In this document: piece by piece, positions 53,411 to 62,161 of the stretch
Numbering within the stretch: the stretch's first letter is position 1
Layout of the letters: every line of letters starts with the position of its first letter
Notes under the pieces: generated by a model
Databases searched by the model: none
The model's input: the letters and a program-made list of their open reading frames with translations, nothing else
Told to the model about the DNA's origin: nothing
Translations under genes and position numbers: made by a program
NCBI GenBank assembly: GCA_037190485.1
Contig: JBBCJB010000004.1
Location: forward strand, 186,001 to 250,000
From: Parapedobacter sp037190485
Lineage (GTDB): Bacteria; Bacteroidota; Bacteroidia; Sphingobacteriales; Sphingobacteriaceae
Length of the DNA: 64,000 nt
Direction: 5' to 3'

Positions 53411-55786
53411 CTATTCTTCCTGAAGCGATTCCACCGGATTAGCTGTAGCGGCTTTGATAGCCATCCCACTTACGGTGAGCATAGCAATCACCAGCGCAGA
53501 GAATCCCGCTAAGGCAAACATCCACCACTGAAGGTCTATACGGTAAGCAAAGCCTTGTAGCCAATGGTCCGTCGCCCACCAAGCAATTGGAGACGCAATA
53601 ATCACGGCTACAAGCACCAGCTTCACAAAATCCTTGGAAAGCAGGCCCACAATGTTCGACACGGACGCTCCGAGCACCTTGCGGATGCCGATTTCCTTGG
53701 TGCGCTGCTCGGCCATGAAAGCGGCGAGCCCGAACACGCCCAGGCACGCGATGGAGATGGCGAGCAAGGCGAATATGCTAAACAGCTTCGCGGCCCGTTC
53801 TTCTTCCACAAACTTCTGTGCGTATTCTCCGTTCGTGAATGCGTATTCAAAGGGCGCGCCGGGATTGATTTGCCTGAATACCCCTTCGATTTCCGCTAAC
53901 GCCGTGCTTAGTGGCGTTGCGGAATCCAGGCGTACCGTGATCGCATTGAGCCAGTCGTATCCCAATGTGAAGACGGTAGGCTGTATGGATTGGTAGGGCG
54001 ATTCCATGACCATGTTGTCCACGACACCGATGATGGTATGCTCCTTCCCATAAAACCGGATGGTTTGGCCCACGGGATTCGCAAAGCCGGTCAGTTTCGC
54101 CGCGACTTCGTTCAAGACGACCGATCCCGTATCCGAAGGGAACGCACGTGAAAAGTCGCGGCCTGCGCTGACCTGCCATCCCAATGTGCTGCCGAAATCG
54201 TGGGTCACGCCCACGATACCCATCAACGGTACCAGTCCAGGATCCTTGCCTGCCCAATCGAAATCCGAATTGCCCACGGGGCGTTCCGTTGACCGCGTAG
54301 ACGACAGCGCCATGTCACTCACCACGCCGGTTTGCAGGAGTTCATCGCGCAGCACATCGTAGGCGACGCCATACAGTTCCGGGGTATTCATACCAATGGT
54401 AATCAAGCTTTCCGGACGGTACCCCACCGGACGGTTCTTGGCATGCTGTACCTGTCTGTCCACGACCACAAATGCCGCCATCAGGGCAATGGAAACCGTG
54501 AACTGGCCCACCACAAGCCCCCTACGGACCCACATGGCGACATGCCCGGGTTTGAACGCCCCTTTCAGTGCGGTGATGGGGCTGAACGTGGAAAGATAGC
54601 AGGCTGGATAGCTGCCGGAAAGCAGGCCTGTAAGGAAGGTAACGCCCATGAGCAACGTCCAGAAATAGGGGGAGGCAACGGGTAGGTTCAGCTGCTTTGC
54701 CGTCAACTGGTTGAAAACCGGAAGTAATGAAAATACGATAACAACCGTGAGCAGGAGCGCCAGAAATGCGACCAGCACCGCTTCAACCAAAAATTGCCCG
54801 GCCAGTTGGCTGCGGCTCGAGCCCATGGTTTTGAGCACACCGACTTCCTTTATCCGCTTTTCGCTCTTGGCGGTGGAAAGGTTCATGAAATTGATGCAGG
54901 CCAGGCACAGGACGAATAGGCCGATGACACCGAAACGGTATACCATGTCGATACGGCCGTGGGTAGCCTCCCCGTTCTGGAACTCACTGTACAGGCGCCA
55001 TTTCGCCATGGGATGGAGCGATAGTTCCTCGTCCCCGCCTTTCACGTGCGGTTTGGCGATATCCTTGATCTTCTCATTCACCTGCTCGATCCGGACCTGT
55101 CCTTCAAGTTCCACGAAGAGATTCCAGCCCCGGTTGTCCCAGTCCTGGCCGGCCTCACGCATCCATTGGAACATGCCCATGGCCTTGTCCCACGGCAGGA
55201 AAAGCGGGGTTTCCGAAAAGGTGGTGTTTTGGGGAAGGTCGGCAAATACACCGGCCACTTGCATATCGGCCATGTTGTCCAGACGGAACGTCCTGCCGGT
55301 CGGATCCCCCTTGCCGAACAACGCGTTGGCCAGCGACTGGGTAAGCAAGGCCGCCGAGGGATCCCGTAGCCCATCCCGACTTCCATAAACCATGTCGAGG
55401 GTAAGCATGTGTGGCAGGTCAGCCTGCACCCACATCCCGTCGGCAGAGAGCTTTTTGTCCCCGTGGGCCACAATATGGGTAAAGCTGGGCACCGCCAGGG
55501 CAATACGGCTGAAATCGTCGCCGAACCTTTCTCTTAAGGCATCGGCCACCGGGATGGCAATTGCGTCACTGGTGAAGCTTTCGCCATTGATGGTCTGGGT
55601 ATCCATCACCTGCGCAATGCGGCCTTGATGCGTATGGTAGGTATCGAACGTAAACTCGTCGCCGATCCAAAGGGCGATGAACAGCGCGGTCGACAAACCG
55701 AGTGCAAGCCCGGTGATGTTGATGATGGAAAACATCCGGTTTCTCTGCAGGTTACGCCAGGCGATTTTGAGATGGTTTTTAATCAT
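53411..55786 (-). CDS. MacB/FtsX-type ABC transporter permease
   Basis: A 791-residue two-repeat permease, closely similar in layout to those at 1-7.8 kb. It has an N-terminal helix after MIKNHLKIAWRNL, MacB core 1, and FtsX 1 with SEKRIKEVGVLKTMGSS. A linker helix near 430-450 precedes core 2 and FtsX 2 with QRTKEIGIRKVLGAS. It ends ANPVESLQEE. The start at 55786 gives the family-typical MIKN; the ATG two codons earlier is also possible. Two palindromes spaced by 21 bp lie 175-211 bp upstream, as for the 2967 operon. No ATPase is adjacent. Confidence 0.92.
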   Translation of the reverse strand: MIKNHLKIAWRNLQRNRMFSIINITGLALGLSTALFIALWIGDEFTFDTYHTHQGRIAQVMDTQTINGESFTSDAIAIPVADALRERFGDDFSRIALAVPSFTHIVAHGDKKLSADGMWVQADLPHMLTLDMVYGSRDGLRDPSAALLTQSLANALFGKGDPTGRTFRLDNMADMQVAGVFADLPQNTTFSETPLFLPWDKAMGMFQWMREAGQDWDNRGWNLFVELEGQVRIEQVNEKIKDIAKPHVKGGDEELSLHPMAKWRLYSEFQNGEATHGRIDMVYRFGVIGLFVLCLACINFMNLSTAKSEKRIKEVGVLKTMGSSRSQLAGQFLVEAVLVAFLALLLTVVIVFSLLPVFNQLTAKQLNLPVASPYFWTLLMGVTFLTGLLSGSYPACYLSTFSPITALKGAFKPGHVAMWVRRGLVVGQFTVSIALMAAFVVVDRQVQHAKNRPVGYRPESLITIGMNTPELYGVAYDVLRDELLQTGVVSDMALSSTRSTERPVGNSDFDWAGKDPGLVPLMGIVGVTHDFGSTLGWQVSAGRDFSRAFPSDTGSVVLNEVAAKLTGFANPVGQTIRFYGKEHTIIGVVDNMVMESPYQSIQPTVFTLGYDWLNAITVRLDSATPLSTALAEIEGVFRQINPGAPFEYAFTNGEYAQKFVEEERAAKLFSIFALLAISIACLGVFGLAAFMAEQRTKEIGIRKVLGASVSNIVGLLSKDFVKLVLVAVIIASPIAWWATDHWLQGFAYRIDLQWWMFALAGFSALVIAMLTVSGMAIKAATANPVESLQEE

Positions 55787-55960
55787 TGTCATGTGCTATT
55801 GGCGGTCTTCGACTTATGGACTTCGTCTGTGTCGAGGAAACCTTTGATTTTCAAATGGACCTTAAATGGTTATTGTTCAACGGTTAAATATCCTCAATAG
55901 AGTTACCAAAAAGGCAAGATGCTCACAATCAGTTTATTGAAAATATATGACTTTGTTGGG

Positions 55961-55997
55961 TGTTCGTATTCGGACACCTGTTGTCCGTATTCGGACA
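55961..55997. promoter_or_regulatory. Paired palindromic activator sites upstream of the fourth permease
   Basis: TGTTCGTATTCGGACA (55961) and TGTCCGTATTCGGACA (55982) both match TGTYCG-N4-CGRACA fully and start 21 bp apart. The arrangement is the same as at 2832-2868 before the other permease operon. They lie upstream of the minus-strand permease gene. A weak -24/-12-like match (TTGGTAACTCTATTGA, GG and GA 12 bp apart) occurs at 55894-55909 on that strand. The rest of 55793-56210 shows no gene. Confidence 0.75.
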
Positions 55998-56210
55998 GTT
56001 CATACCCTTCTACGATTACTTCACCCTGCAAAGGGATGGAAGCCCTTGCGTCGAACTCCATGGGAAACTCATGGCCATCCATCGGTCGCCCGGCACTACG
56101 CGGGCTACCGCATCACGCTGCCGGACAAACCCCTGGATCTGCCTCCTACATGGGGCGGTATACAGCCACCCGATAGGGATGGCCATTCGCATTGCATTGG
56201 CATAAGATGC

Positions 56211-56695
56211 CTAGGATTTCTGTACCAGGCTTTCATCGAAACCCGACACCTGCTCCTCGAAGCCGTCCAATTCGTAGTTGACCGCCGAAAAGGCTCCGAC
56301 GAGGTTGTCCATGTCCGCCAGGTAACAGCCTTCCTCCTTCTTCACGAAAGCCAGCACGGTCTCCAGGTCGTTGAGGTCGCAGTCGAAGGAAACCAGGTCG
56401 ACCGAGCATTCCCCGTACCGGTTGGAAATCTCGTCGAATAGGGGAAAGGCCACCTCCATCATCCATTGGTCCTCGTTGAAAATGAAGTCCTCGTAATCGA
56501 AGTATTCCTTGGCCGCCACTGACAGGGCGGGCACGAAGAGCCGTCCAGCGCCGCGTTGTCGAAGCCCAGGAGTTCCTCGAGTGAATAGTCACTCGCAGCG
56601 AACAGTTGCATGTAGGTGTTTACCGTGTTGCGGGAAATCCCCAATACGGATGTGATTATTTGTTTCAGGTCCATCGGATCAAGTATGTTGGCCAT
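56211..56695 (-). pseudogene. Broken IS21-type istA transposase joined to an unknown tail
   Basis: From the ATG at 56695 the product begins MANILDPMDLKQIIT, then ISRNTVNTYMQLFAASDYSL and EELLGFDNAALD, the DNA-binding start of Bacteroidota IS21 IstA. It lacks some residues between LKQIIT and LGISRN. A one-base deletion near 56540 shifts the frame into a 107-codon tail (to 56211), which I do not recognise. The catalytic DDE part and istB are absent, so it is a remnant. IS21-type end repeats lie just upstream. Confidence 0.6.
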
Positions 56696-56810
56696 GTCGC
56701 TGTATTCTTTTTTGGCGACAAGGTAATCTTTGATCCTTTGAAGTGGCACAAAACGAAACGTAATCGCCCCGCTACAGGCTTTCCCGGCAACGATACCTTC
56801 GCTCGATAGT

Positions 56811-56919
56811 GGCACCATTCGAACCGTGATGGCAACCTGCAATATCAAACTAAAATGGCATCATTTGAACCGAAATCGCTGGCATCGTCCGACCGAAATC
56901 GCTGGCACAATTCGAACCG
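56811..56919. repeat. IS21-type multiple terminal repeats
   Basis: Four copies of a 15-16-bp word, GGCACCATTCGAACCG (56811), GGCATCATTTGAACCG (56857), GGCATCGTCCGACCG (56881) and GGCACAATTCGAACCG (56904). They are followed by AAATCGCT spacers in the last copies. IS21-family elements carry such repeated transposase-binding sites at their ends. The element body beside them is broken and no opposite end is visible in the window. Confidence 0.65.
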
Positions 56920-57164
56920 TAGTATCCAAGGTTCTCAACTTTATTGGAATTAGCTAATGGTCTTAATGTAGACATCCAAAAGTTGACTAAGAAAAGGCGA
57001 CCAGTAAAAGAATAAGAATCGTAAAACAGCATATACATCATTAGTAAATTACCTATAAATTCAAAAATAGCGGAGATTTGGGGTTGTCGGGGTAGTGTAA
57101 CTGGCGACTGGATATCGCGGAGCTTGTTAGCTGTGTTGTTTTTCTTTTCATGGCTGCCCTTCTT

Positions 57165-57851
57165 TCAGTCATCAAATTCAATTGCGGTTTTTGTCTTTGT
57201 CGCCCAGTTATTAATATCAAATTTTATTTTCTGTTTCTCGTCAGCCGTAAGTGTTTGCTTTGTCGGTAATGACCAACTTGTCAAATTATTGAAATAAAGG
57301 ATAAGTCCATTCATTCCCAATTCAAATTCAACTTCGGCAATTTTTCCATTGTTTGTAATGTATAAAATTCCCCTTCGTCCGTGTGATTTTAAATGCACAC
57401 CTTCTTTCGTCAGCAATTCTTGAACTTTATCTTTTCTACGTCTTTCGGTCGCCCAATCTTCCTTTAGTTTGCCCGAAATGTGATGTTGAAAATGTGTGTC
57501 GTCAAATTTTATAGTTGTCCAACCAAATGGTGTCTTTGATTTTATATCTTTTTCGTTTCGTTTGATTTGCTTTCTGCAATAGTTGGCTTTGTCAGTTAAA
57601 TCCATTTTGTCGGCAGCGTCTGCGAGTCCAAGCCAAAAGCCTTCGGAAAAATAATGTCCTGTTTCCGCCGCAAGTTCTATTAAACTATCAAGTGCAAGTT
57701 CCCATTCTCTATGTTCTAAATATTCAAGACAGTCAATATATTGTTGATGTGTCTTGTAAAATTCTGGCATATACTCAACTAAATGTCTAATAGTCTGCTC
57801 AGGTGAGAAGTCAGTTTTTTGTTGTCGCTTTAAAAAGCTGAATATTTTCAC
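57165..57851 (-). CDS. AT-rich protein of unknown function
   Basis: A 228-residue cytoplasmic protein with a helical first half (HLVEYMPEFYKTHQQYIDCL) and a beta-rich second half (SHGRRGILYITNNGKIAEVE). It has no signal, no membrane helix and no family that I recognise. Its base composition is far AT-richer than the host core. It is the leftmost gene of a minus-strand series, each separated by long imperfect hairpins. Confidence 0.65.
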   Translation of the reverse strand: MKIFSFLKRQQKTDFSPEQTIRHLVEYMPEFYKTHQQYIDCLEYLEHREWELALDSLIELAAETGHYFSEGFWLGLADAADKMDLTDKANYCRKQIKRNEKDIKSKTPFGWTTIKFDDTHFQHHISGKLKEDWATERRRKDKVQELLTKEGVHLKSHGRRGILYITNNGKIAEVEFELGMNGLILYFNNLTSWSLPTKQTLTADEKQKIKFDINNWATKTKTAIEFDD

Positions 57852-57865
57852 GTTCGTTCTTTTAG

Positions 57866-57940
57866 AGTTGCCACCAACGGGCCACGTATTGGCGATGGGC
57901 GGGATTTTTAGTCATGTCGCTCATACGAAGAACGAAATTT
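57866..57940. repeat. Half-copy of the inter-gene hairpin repeat
   Basis: About 75 bp closely match one side of the repeat at 58629-58772: AACGGGC, CGTATTGGC, GGCGGGATTTTTAG, and TACGA with AACGAAA. The opposite arm is missing. The 3' end of the 97-residue gene runs into it, so the gene end was probably shaped by a recombination at this site. Confidence 0.5.
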
Positions 57941-58214
57941 GTTGTCTTAGTTCGTCTGAAATGTTTGTCCACAAAGTTTGGTCAGTCAAAATAAGTTTGC
58001 AGTTACATTCCTTTTCTGTCACACCTGTGATTTGTTTGAACCAATCAAAATATGTCCACTCTCTTGGTTTTGGCGAATAAAGAAAAAGTCCGTTGTTGTC
58101 CCAATGAACCTCTGTTGCCGTTCTATAAATCAAAGTAAAGCGTTCTTTATCTGGCTTAATAAAAAGTCGCTCTTTATCGTCAATACCAATTTCTAAAATC
58201 TTGTCTATCCTCAT
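57921..58214 (-). CDS. AT-rich small protein of unknown function
   Basis: A 97-residue protein starting MRIDKILEIGIDDKERLFIK. It has short beta strands and a helical end (WFKQITGVTEKECNCKLILT). Its start shares one base with the preceding stop (TAATG), so it is translated with the 130-residue gene. The last residues lie within a repeat, so its native end may be lost. Confidence 0.6.
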   Translation of the reverse strand: MRIDKILEIGIDDKERLFIKPDKERFTLIYRTATEVHWDNNGLFLYSPKPREWTYFDWFKQITGVTEKECNCKLILTDQTLWTNISDELRQQISFFV

Positions 58215-58606
58215 TAGTTTTCTTTGAATTGGTCATTATATGCTTTTACGTGATGTGGAAACTCTTCTTCAAAGAGTGGGTACGGTACACCGAAAATTAT
58301 AACCTCAAAAACATCGCTGTCCATTCCCTCAATGTTTGCTCCCTGTCCTTTAATTTCAATTCCGTTCGGATTAATCACTTTCAAGTTCGGAATGTTGGTT
58401 GTCGCAATAAGTTTGTCGTCTGGATAGTCGGTAATGATTTCAATATTGTTTGCCAAGCAATAGGTCTTTAAAAAATCATAGCCTGAAACAATGTTGTCAA
58501 ATGTTACATTACCAAAAACAACGCCCATTGCAGCGTCTGCTTTTTCAAGTTCAGTCGTCCCGATTATTTTGCCATCAAGAAATATGTCATATCGTTTTGT
58601 CGTCAT
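58214..58606 (-). CDS. AT-rich small protein of unknown function
   Basis: A 130-residue beta-alpha protein (start MTTKRYDIFLDGKIIGTTEL). The N-terminal strands resemble a small wing domain and the end is acidic and aromatic (EEEFPHHVKAYNDQF). It is coupled to the 97-residue gene downstream by a one-base overlap, so the two form a functional pair, perhaps toxin and immunity or two subunits. No homologue recognised. Confidence 0.6.
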   Translation of the reverse strand: MTTKRYDIFLDGKIIGTTELEKADAAMGVVFGNVTFDNIVSGYDFLKTYCLANNIEIITDYPDDKLIATTNIPNLKVINPNGIEIKGQGANIEGMDSDVFEVIIFGVPYPLFEEEFPHHVKAYNDQFKEN

Positions 58607-58628
58607 CGGTAGGGCGTTTCGTTAAAGT

Positions 58629-58772
58629 GCCGCACAACGGGCTGCGTATTGGCCAAGTGGCGGGATTTTTAGCACTAATGCTGATACGAGTAACGAAAGT
58701 TAAATTTTGTACTTCCGTTGACACGAAGTCGTTCGGACCCGCATTTGGCAATACGATGTTAGCGGTTCGGCT
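58629..58772. repeat. Inter-gene imperfect hairpin repeat (attC-like)
   Basis: CGTATTGGCCAAGTGGCGGG (58644-58663) pairs with CCCGCATTTGGCAATACG (58738-58755) as an imperfect stem with bulges. The ends are GCACAAC (left) and GTTAGCG (right). The long stem, bulges and short end cores are those expected of integron attC sites, but the end cores only partly fit RYYYAAC and GTTRRRY. It separates two unrelated minus-strand genes. Confidence 0.5.
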
Positions 58773-58782
58773 TTCTCGCCTT

Positions 58783-59235
58783 TCAATGTTTTGTCTCAAA
58801 TTTGAGTTGCTTAAATTTCCGATTAAATATGAAACTAATTATTATCAAAATTGGTAAAGCCAGCCAAGCCGTGAATACTAATTCAAGTCCATTTTGTCCT
58901 CCACTTCCATAACATAATGTTTGCCCATTAGTAAACAAAGGTGTCAAGCTTGATTGAATCGAAATATATTCTAATAAATTGAAAAATGTTAGTCGTATTT
59001 TTAGTGATCGTAACCTATCAATTGTCAAGCGATTTATGTGTCGGTAAAACAAAAGTGGTAAAATAAGTCCAGCAATAATTGTGGTTGTCCAGATAATTGT
59101 CCAAGCGGAAGAACATTCAACACCAATTTTACCTAAAAGTATTTGAAGTCCTAAAAGTCCGATTGCCGTAAAACCTGGAATAAAAATTCCAACGATTGCA
59201 AAAATTAGTGTCGGTTTAATAAAGTCAAATTTCAT
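58783..59235 (-). CDS. AT-rich four-helix membrane protein
   Basis: A 150-residue integral membrane protein with helices at about 6-33, 44-63, 84-100 (weak) and 118-138. It starts MKFDFIKPTLIFAIVGIFIP and ends in a basic tail (NRKFKQLKFETKH). No family recognised. It sits between two hairpin repeats as a single cassette-like unit. Confidence 0.65.
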   Translation of the reverse strand: MKFDFIKPTLIFAIVGIFIPGFTAIGLLGLQILLGKIGVECSSAWTIIWTTTIIAGLILPLLFYRHINRLTIDRLRSLKIRLTFFNLLEYISIQSSLTPLFTNGQTLCYGSGGQNGLELVFTAWLALPILIIISFIFNRKFKQLKFETKH

Positions 59236-59274
59236 TTATTCCGTTTTCTTGATTGGTTACGTGGTCTTTTGAGC

Positions 59275-59412
59275 TGACCGCTAACCGTCCGGCGGCTTTG
59301 CGATGGTGCGGCAATAGCGAACCGTCAGTTGAGTTTTGTAGTAAAGTTAAATAGAATTACTGAAATTGAGCCTATGACTGTCAGCCGCACTATTGCAAAA
59401 CCGATTGTTACC
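59275..59412. repeat. Inter-gene imperfect hairpin repeat (attC-like)
   Basis: CTTTGCGATGGTGCGGC (59296-59312) pairs with GCCGCACTATTGCAAAA (59384-59400). The ends carry GCTAACC (59280) and TTGTTACC (about 59406). The sequence is unlike the repeat at 58629-58772, but length, symmetry and end cores correspond. That is what attC sites do and ordinary repeats do not. Confidence 0.5.
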
Positions 59413-59420
59413 TGCCGTTT

Positions 59421-60035
59421 TTAAGTAAATTCTCTTTTCAATGTTTCTATTAGTTCATCTGTTTCTATGATGTTGTCAGCGTGCAACCTTAACGCTTCTC
59501 TAACTTTTGGAAACTCATCTATAAAATTTAAGTCGGGAACTTCTAAAATTTGAAACTCATTCATTACTTTTCTAAATTCAAGCTCGTCCATCCCCCAATA
59601 CTTGATGTATTTTGTGCAGTCGACAAAAACTTCTTCTAAAAAGTCGTCTGTTTGATGAATTACGCCAAACTCCAAAAAACAGTCTTGCGATAATTCGGTT
59701 GTAAAATTTGAAAGTTTATTGATTACAGCGTATTTGTCTTGATAGTTACCAAATATTGCCTCATTGTCTGCGTGATTGAAAATTAAACTTATTTCGTCTG
59801 GCAAATGAAGTGTCAACGCTTTGAATAAATTCCAGAGTTCAGAATTGTTTACATTGATTTCTGCATAAAATTTGAATGGCAGTTCTTTGGTGTCGTTGTT
59901 TTTGATTATGAAACCTTGTACAATGTTAGCATTACGACTTTTTTCAATAGCAGCTACAATAGCTGTCCTATTTGGTACTTCGTCCAAATTTGGCGTTCTT
60001 AATGTTGGTGGTATTTCAAGTTTCTTTGTCGTCAT
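59421..60035 (-). CDS. AT-rich protein of unknown function
   Basis: A 204-residue soluble protein; the ATG at 60035 (MTTKKLEIPPTLRTPNLDEV) is used, since upstream codons lie in a repeat. It is predominantly alpha-beta with an acidic C-terminus. Segments such as FYAEINVNNSELWNLFKALT resemble small phage- or toxin-immunity proteins, without a named match. It occupies its own cassette-like unit. Confidence 0.65.
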   Translation of the reverse strand: MTTKKLEIPPTLRTPNLDEVPNRTAIVAAIEKSRNANIVQGFIIKNNDTKELPFKFYAEINVNNSELWNLFKALTLHLPDEISLIFNHADNEAIFGNYQDKYAVINKLSNFTTELSQDCFLEFGVIHQTDDFLEEVFVDCTKYIKYWGMDELEFRKVMNEFQILEVPDLNFIDEFPKVREALRLHADNIIETDELIETLKREFT

Positions 60036-60044
60036 AAAATTGCT

Positions 60045-60142
60045 GGTAACGTTTTCGGGCTTTGCATTCGGGCGGCATTTAGAAGCACTAAGCTTCAATT
60101 TTGCACGCCAGCCCGCCTGACGCAAAACCCTTGTTAGCTGTA
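60045..60142. repeat. Inter-gene imperfect hairpin repeat (attC-like)
   Basis: GGGCTTTGCATTCGGGC (60057-60073) pairs with GCCCGCCTGACGCAAAACCC (60111-60130). The ends are GGTAACG (60045) and GTTAGCTG (60133-60140). At 98 bp it is the shortest of the series and lies directly after the stop of the DUF4272 gene. Confidence 0.5.
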
Positions 60143-60147
60143 GTTTT

Positions 60148-60840
60148 TTATGTGTCTGTTGTTACTTCGTCCCATTCGTCAGCGTAATATGTTACCCAAT
60201 TTATCGCATAGTGTCTTTCAACTACAACGCTTGAACTCAAATTCGCAGACATTGTCTGCTTGTTCAAGTCAGCGTTTCTTGTCGCCCAATGAAGCCGGTA
60301 TGTTAAGTCTGAAATATCGAGTATTTCTGTTGTCGGTCTAATATTAGCGGCTTCAATAAATTCTGCTGGGTCAGTAAGAAATTTAGGAAGTCGTGATACA
60401 ATTTCAGTGATTTCAACTTGTTCTGTCGGCAATTCCAACTTGTCAACTTTGTTGATTGTCCAAAGTAACAACCAAACAGCTTCGGAACGCCAAGAAATAT
60501 TAACAGCTTCTTGGTCTGTCAATTCGTCTTTTTGAAACAATTCTTTTTCGTCTGGTGAAACTTTGTCCCAAAGTAAATTAGCTTTTAAAAAGTCAATTAC
60601 ATTTTCTCTCTCGTCAGGAACTTCAGCAACGTAAGCTAAGTAAACCAAAATTAAAATTCGTTCAGTTACTTCTTGTGCCGTCCTGATTTTAACTTCACTT
60701 TCTTCTTCTATCAACGGTAAATGGTCAATGTATGGAATGTTCAACGACCGCAACAGTTTTTCAGTTTCCTTTTTTCGCTGCTCGGCAGTCTTCGGACTGT
60801 TGTCATTATTTTGTTTTCTAAAAATGTCAAGTATTCCCAT
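60148..60840 (-). CDS. DUF4272-family protein
   Basis: A 230-residue protein; the ATG at 60840 (MGILDIFRKQNNDNSPKTAE) is chosen over an earlier start in AT-rich leader. It shows the DUF4272 pattern: EVTERILILVYLAYVAEVPD, then NVIDFLKANLLWDKVSPDEK, AVNISWRSEAVWLLLWTINK and LPTEQVEI with YRLHWATRNAD near the end. The family's function is unknown; members occur beside toxin-immunity and mobile genes. Same base bias as the other genes of the series. Confidence 0.8.
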   Translation of the reverse strand: MGILDIFRKQNNDNSPKTAEQRKKETEKLLRSLNIPYIDHLPLIEEESEVKIRTAQEVTERILILVYLAYVAEVPDERENVIDFLKANLLWDKVSPDEKELFQKDELTDQEAVNISWRSEAVWLLLWTINKVDKLELPTEQVEITEIVSRLPKFLTDPAEFIEAANIRPTTEILDISDLTYRLHWATRNADLNKQTMSANLSSSVVVERHYAINWVTYYADEWDEVTTDT

Positions 60841-61023
60841 TGCCTTGCTGTGTCGTGTTAAAATTACCGCCAACATAATTATTGACGAATATAATATATT
60901 TACTTACAAAACTTCAAATGCCAATCAATAGTTTGATAAATAGAAACTTATCCAAGTAATTCATTTCGTTTTTTGAGTATTGAAAAGTACTCAGTGATTT
61001 CGTCAATTACTTGTCGTATTAAT

Positions 61024-61507
61024 ATGGTGAGTGCAACATCAGTTGTAAGCTGCAGGATTGGTGTACGTCGTGGTCAAGACGTCATATTCTGCGAATTTGC
61101 ATTTGATCCCGAACGGCTTCGGGTATTCAAGAAAGAATTTGCCGGTGCCAAATGGTCGCGTACACATAGATGCTGGCACCTCCCGGATGCCACAATAAAC
61201 CGGAATAGGTTGGGAATGGAGCCGAAAGAAATCGGGTATGGATTTGAAAGCGAGCCTATTCCCCGCGTACCGTGCGAATCTATTTGGCTGAGTTTGCCCA
61301 GCTGCTGAAGCTACTGAGGCAGCGTCCCGTTAACGGACTCACAACGGACCAACTGAACGCCTATTCCTATATTGCATCAAGAAACTGAAGCATTCTGAAA
61401 ATCAAAACCTGCCCGAAAGCATCCTTGGGGATCTACGCGATTACTATGGGTGCAGACAGCGCAACGCTATTCAACCAACGAACGATGAATCGGGAAAACA
61501 CGGATGA
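61024..61507 (+). pseudogene. Decayed tyrosine recombinase/integrase
   Basis: Three frames carry pieces of one integrase. Frame one to about 61260 gives FDPERLRVFKKEFAGAKWSR and RCWHLPDATINRNRL, the N-terminal domain of Bacteroidota phage-type integrases. A shift then gives PRTVRIYLAEFAQLL and LTTDQLNAY. The third frame from 61373 gives CIKKLKHSENQ joined to LPESILGDLRDYYG, which normally lies more than 100 residues further on. The catalytic Arg-His-Arg-Tyr region is missing. It is a deletion remnant next to the cassette-like series. Confidence 0.65.
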
Positions 61508-61522
61508 CGCCGCGACCGAAAG

Positions 61523-62161
61523 CTAGGATTTCCAGAACTCCCACCACTTTTTGTCGGGAATGGCTTTCTCGGCGGCCTGATGTTCGATCTTGTATTCCTC
61601 GAGCAACTCCCCGTCGAAACTGTACTTGTACGTATGATAGCCCCAATCCGTGGCCAGGATATATTCGTGATGTACCTCGAATGCATGCCTTCCGTCGTAT
61701 GTCGTCCAAATATCCCTGCCTTCACGTTGCCAGACGATCTTTCCGTCCCTGTCCAGCCGTGTGATGGAAAACTCTCCGTGAACGATATAATCATCATCCA
61801 GGTAATATATACCAAAACAAGTCGCGCTATCGGCGGCGGTACGCCACGCAAGATCCAGATTCGGGAGCGAAAGCTTGAACACCGTAGCCGCGCAGCAGAC
61901 GACTAATCCGCCATAACTGATCAAGGCCGCATCGGGATGAACCCCGGTTCCGCCTCCCGTCGCCCCGATCAGGCAGCTGGCCGTGATAACATCTTCCTGC
62001 ATGACTTCAACACCGATCAAGGAAGAACATACGCCATCATCACTCAAGTACGCCTCAGCGTATGAACGAAGGTTGTCCGAAGAATCGAGACGATAATCGG
62101 ATTCGTTGTACAGCTTAATAAGTTGATGCTCCAAAACCAGCACCTGATCGGGCTTTTCCAT
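61523..62161 (-). CDS. Protein of unknown function with beta-propeller-like strands
   Basis: A 212-residue soluble protein (start MEKPDQVLVLEHQLIKLYNE). The second half has repeated strands with aromatic/acidic turns (FSITRLDRDGKIVWQREGRD, HHEYILATDWGYHTYKYSFD), suggesting short propeller-like or WD/PQQ-type blades. No signal peptide. The base composition is close to the host core. No named family and no operon partner. Confidence 0.65.
   Translation of the reverse strand: MEKPDQVLVLEHQLIKLYNESDYRLDSSDNLRSYAEAYLSDDGVCSSLIGVEVMQEDVITASCLIGATGGGTGVHPDAALISYGGLVVCCAATVFKLSLPNLDLAWRTAADSATCFGIYYLDDDYIVHGEFSITRLDRDGKIVWQREGRDIWTTYDGRHAFEVHHEYILATDWGYHTYKYSFDGELLEEYKIEHQAAEKAIPDKKWWEFWKS

Noticed and set aside
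55947..56441. Plus-strand frames between the fourth permease and the IS21 remnant
   Set aside because: They begin in the regulatory palindromes and run antisense to the istA tail; composition is arginine/proline-rich without domain signs.
57165..60840. Ordinary MITE family as the explanation of the inter-gene hairpins
   Set aside because: The copies share architecture but little sequence and show no target-site duplication, which fits attC-type sites better; the possibility is not fully excluded.
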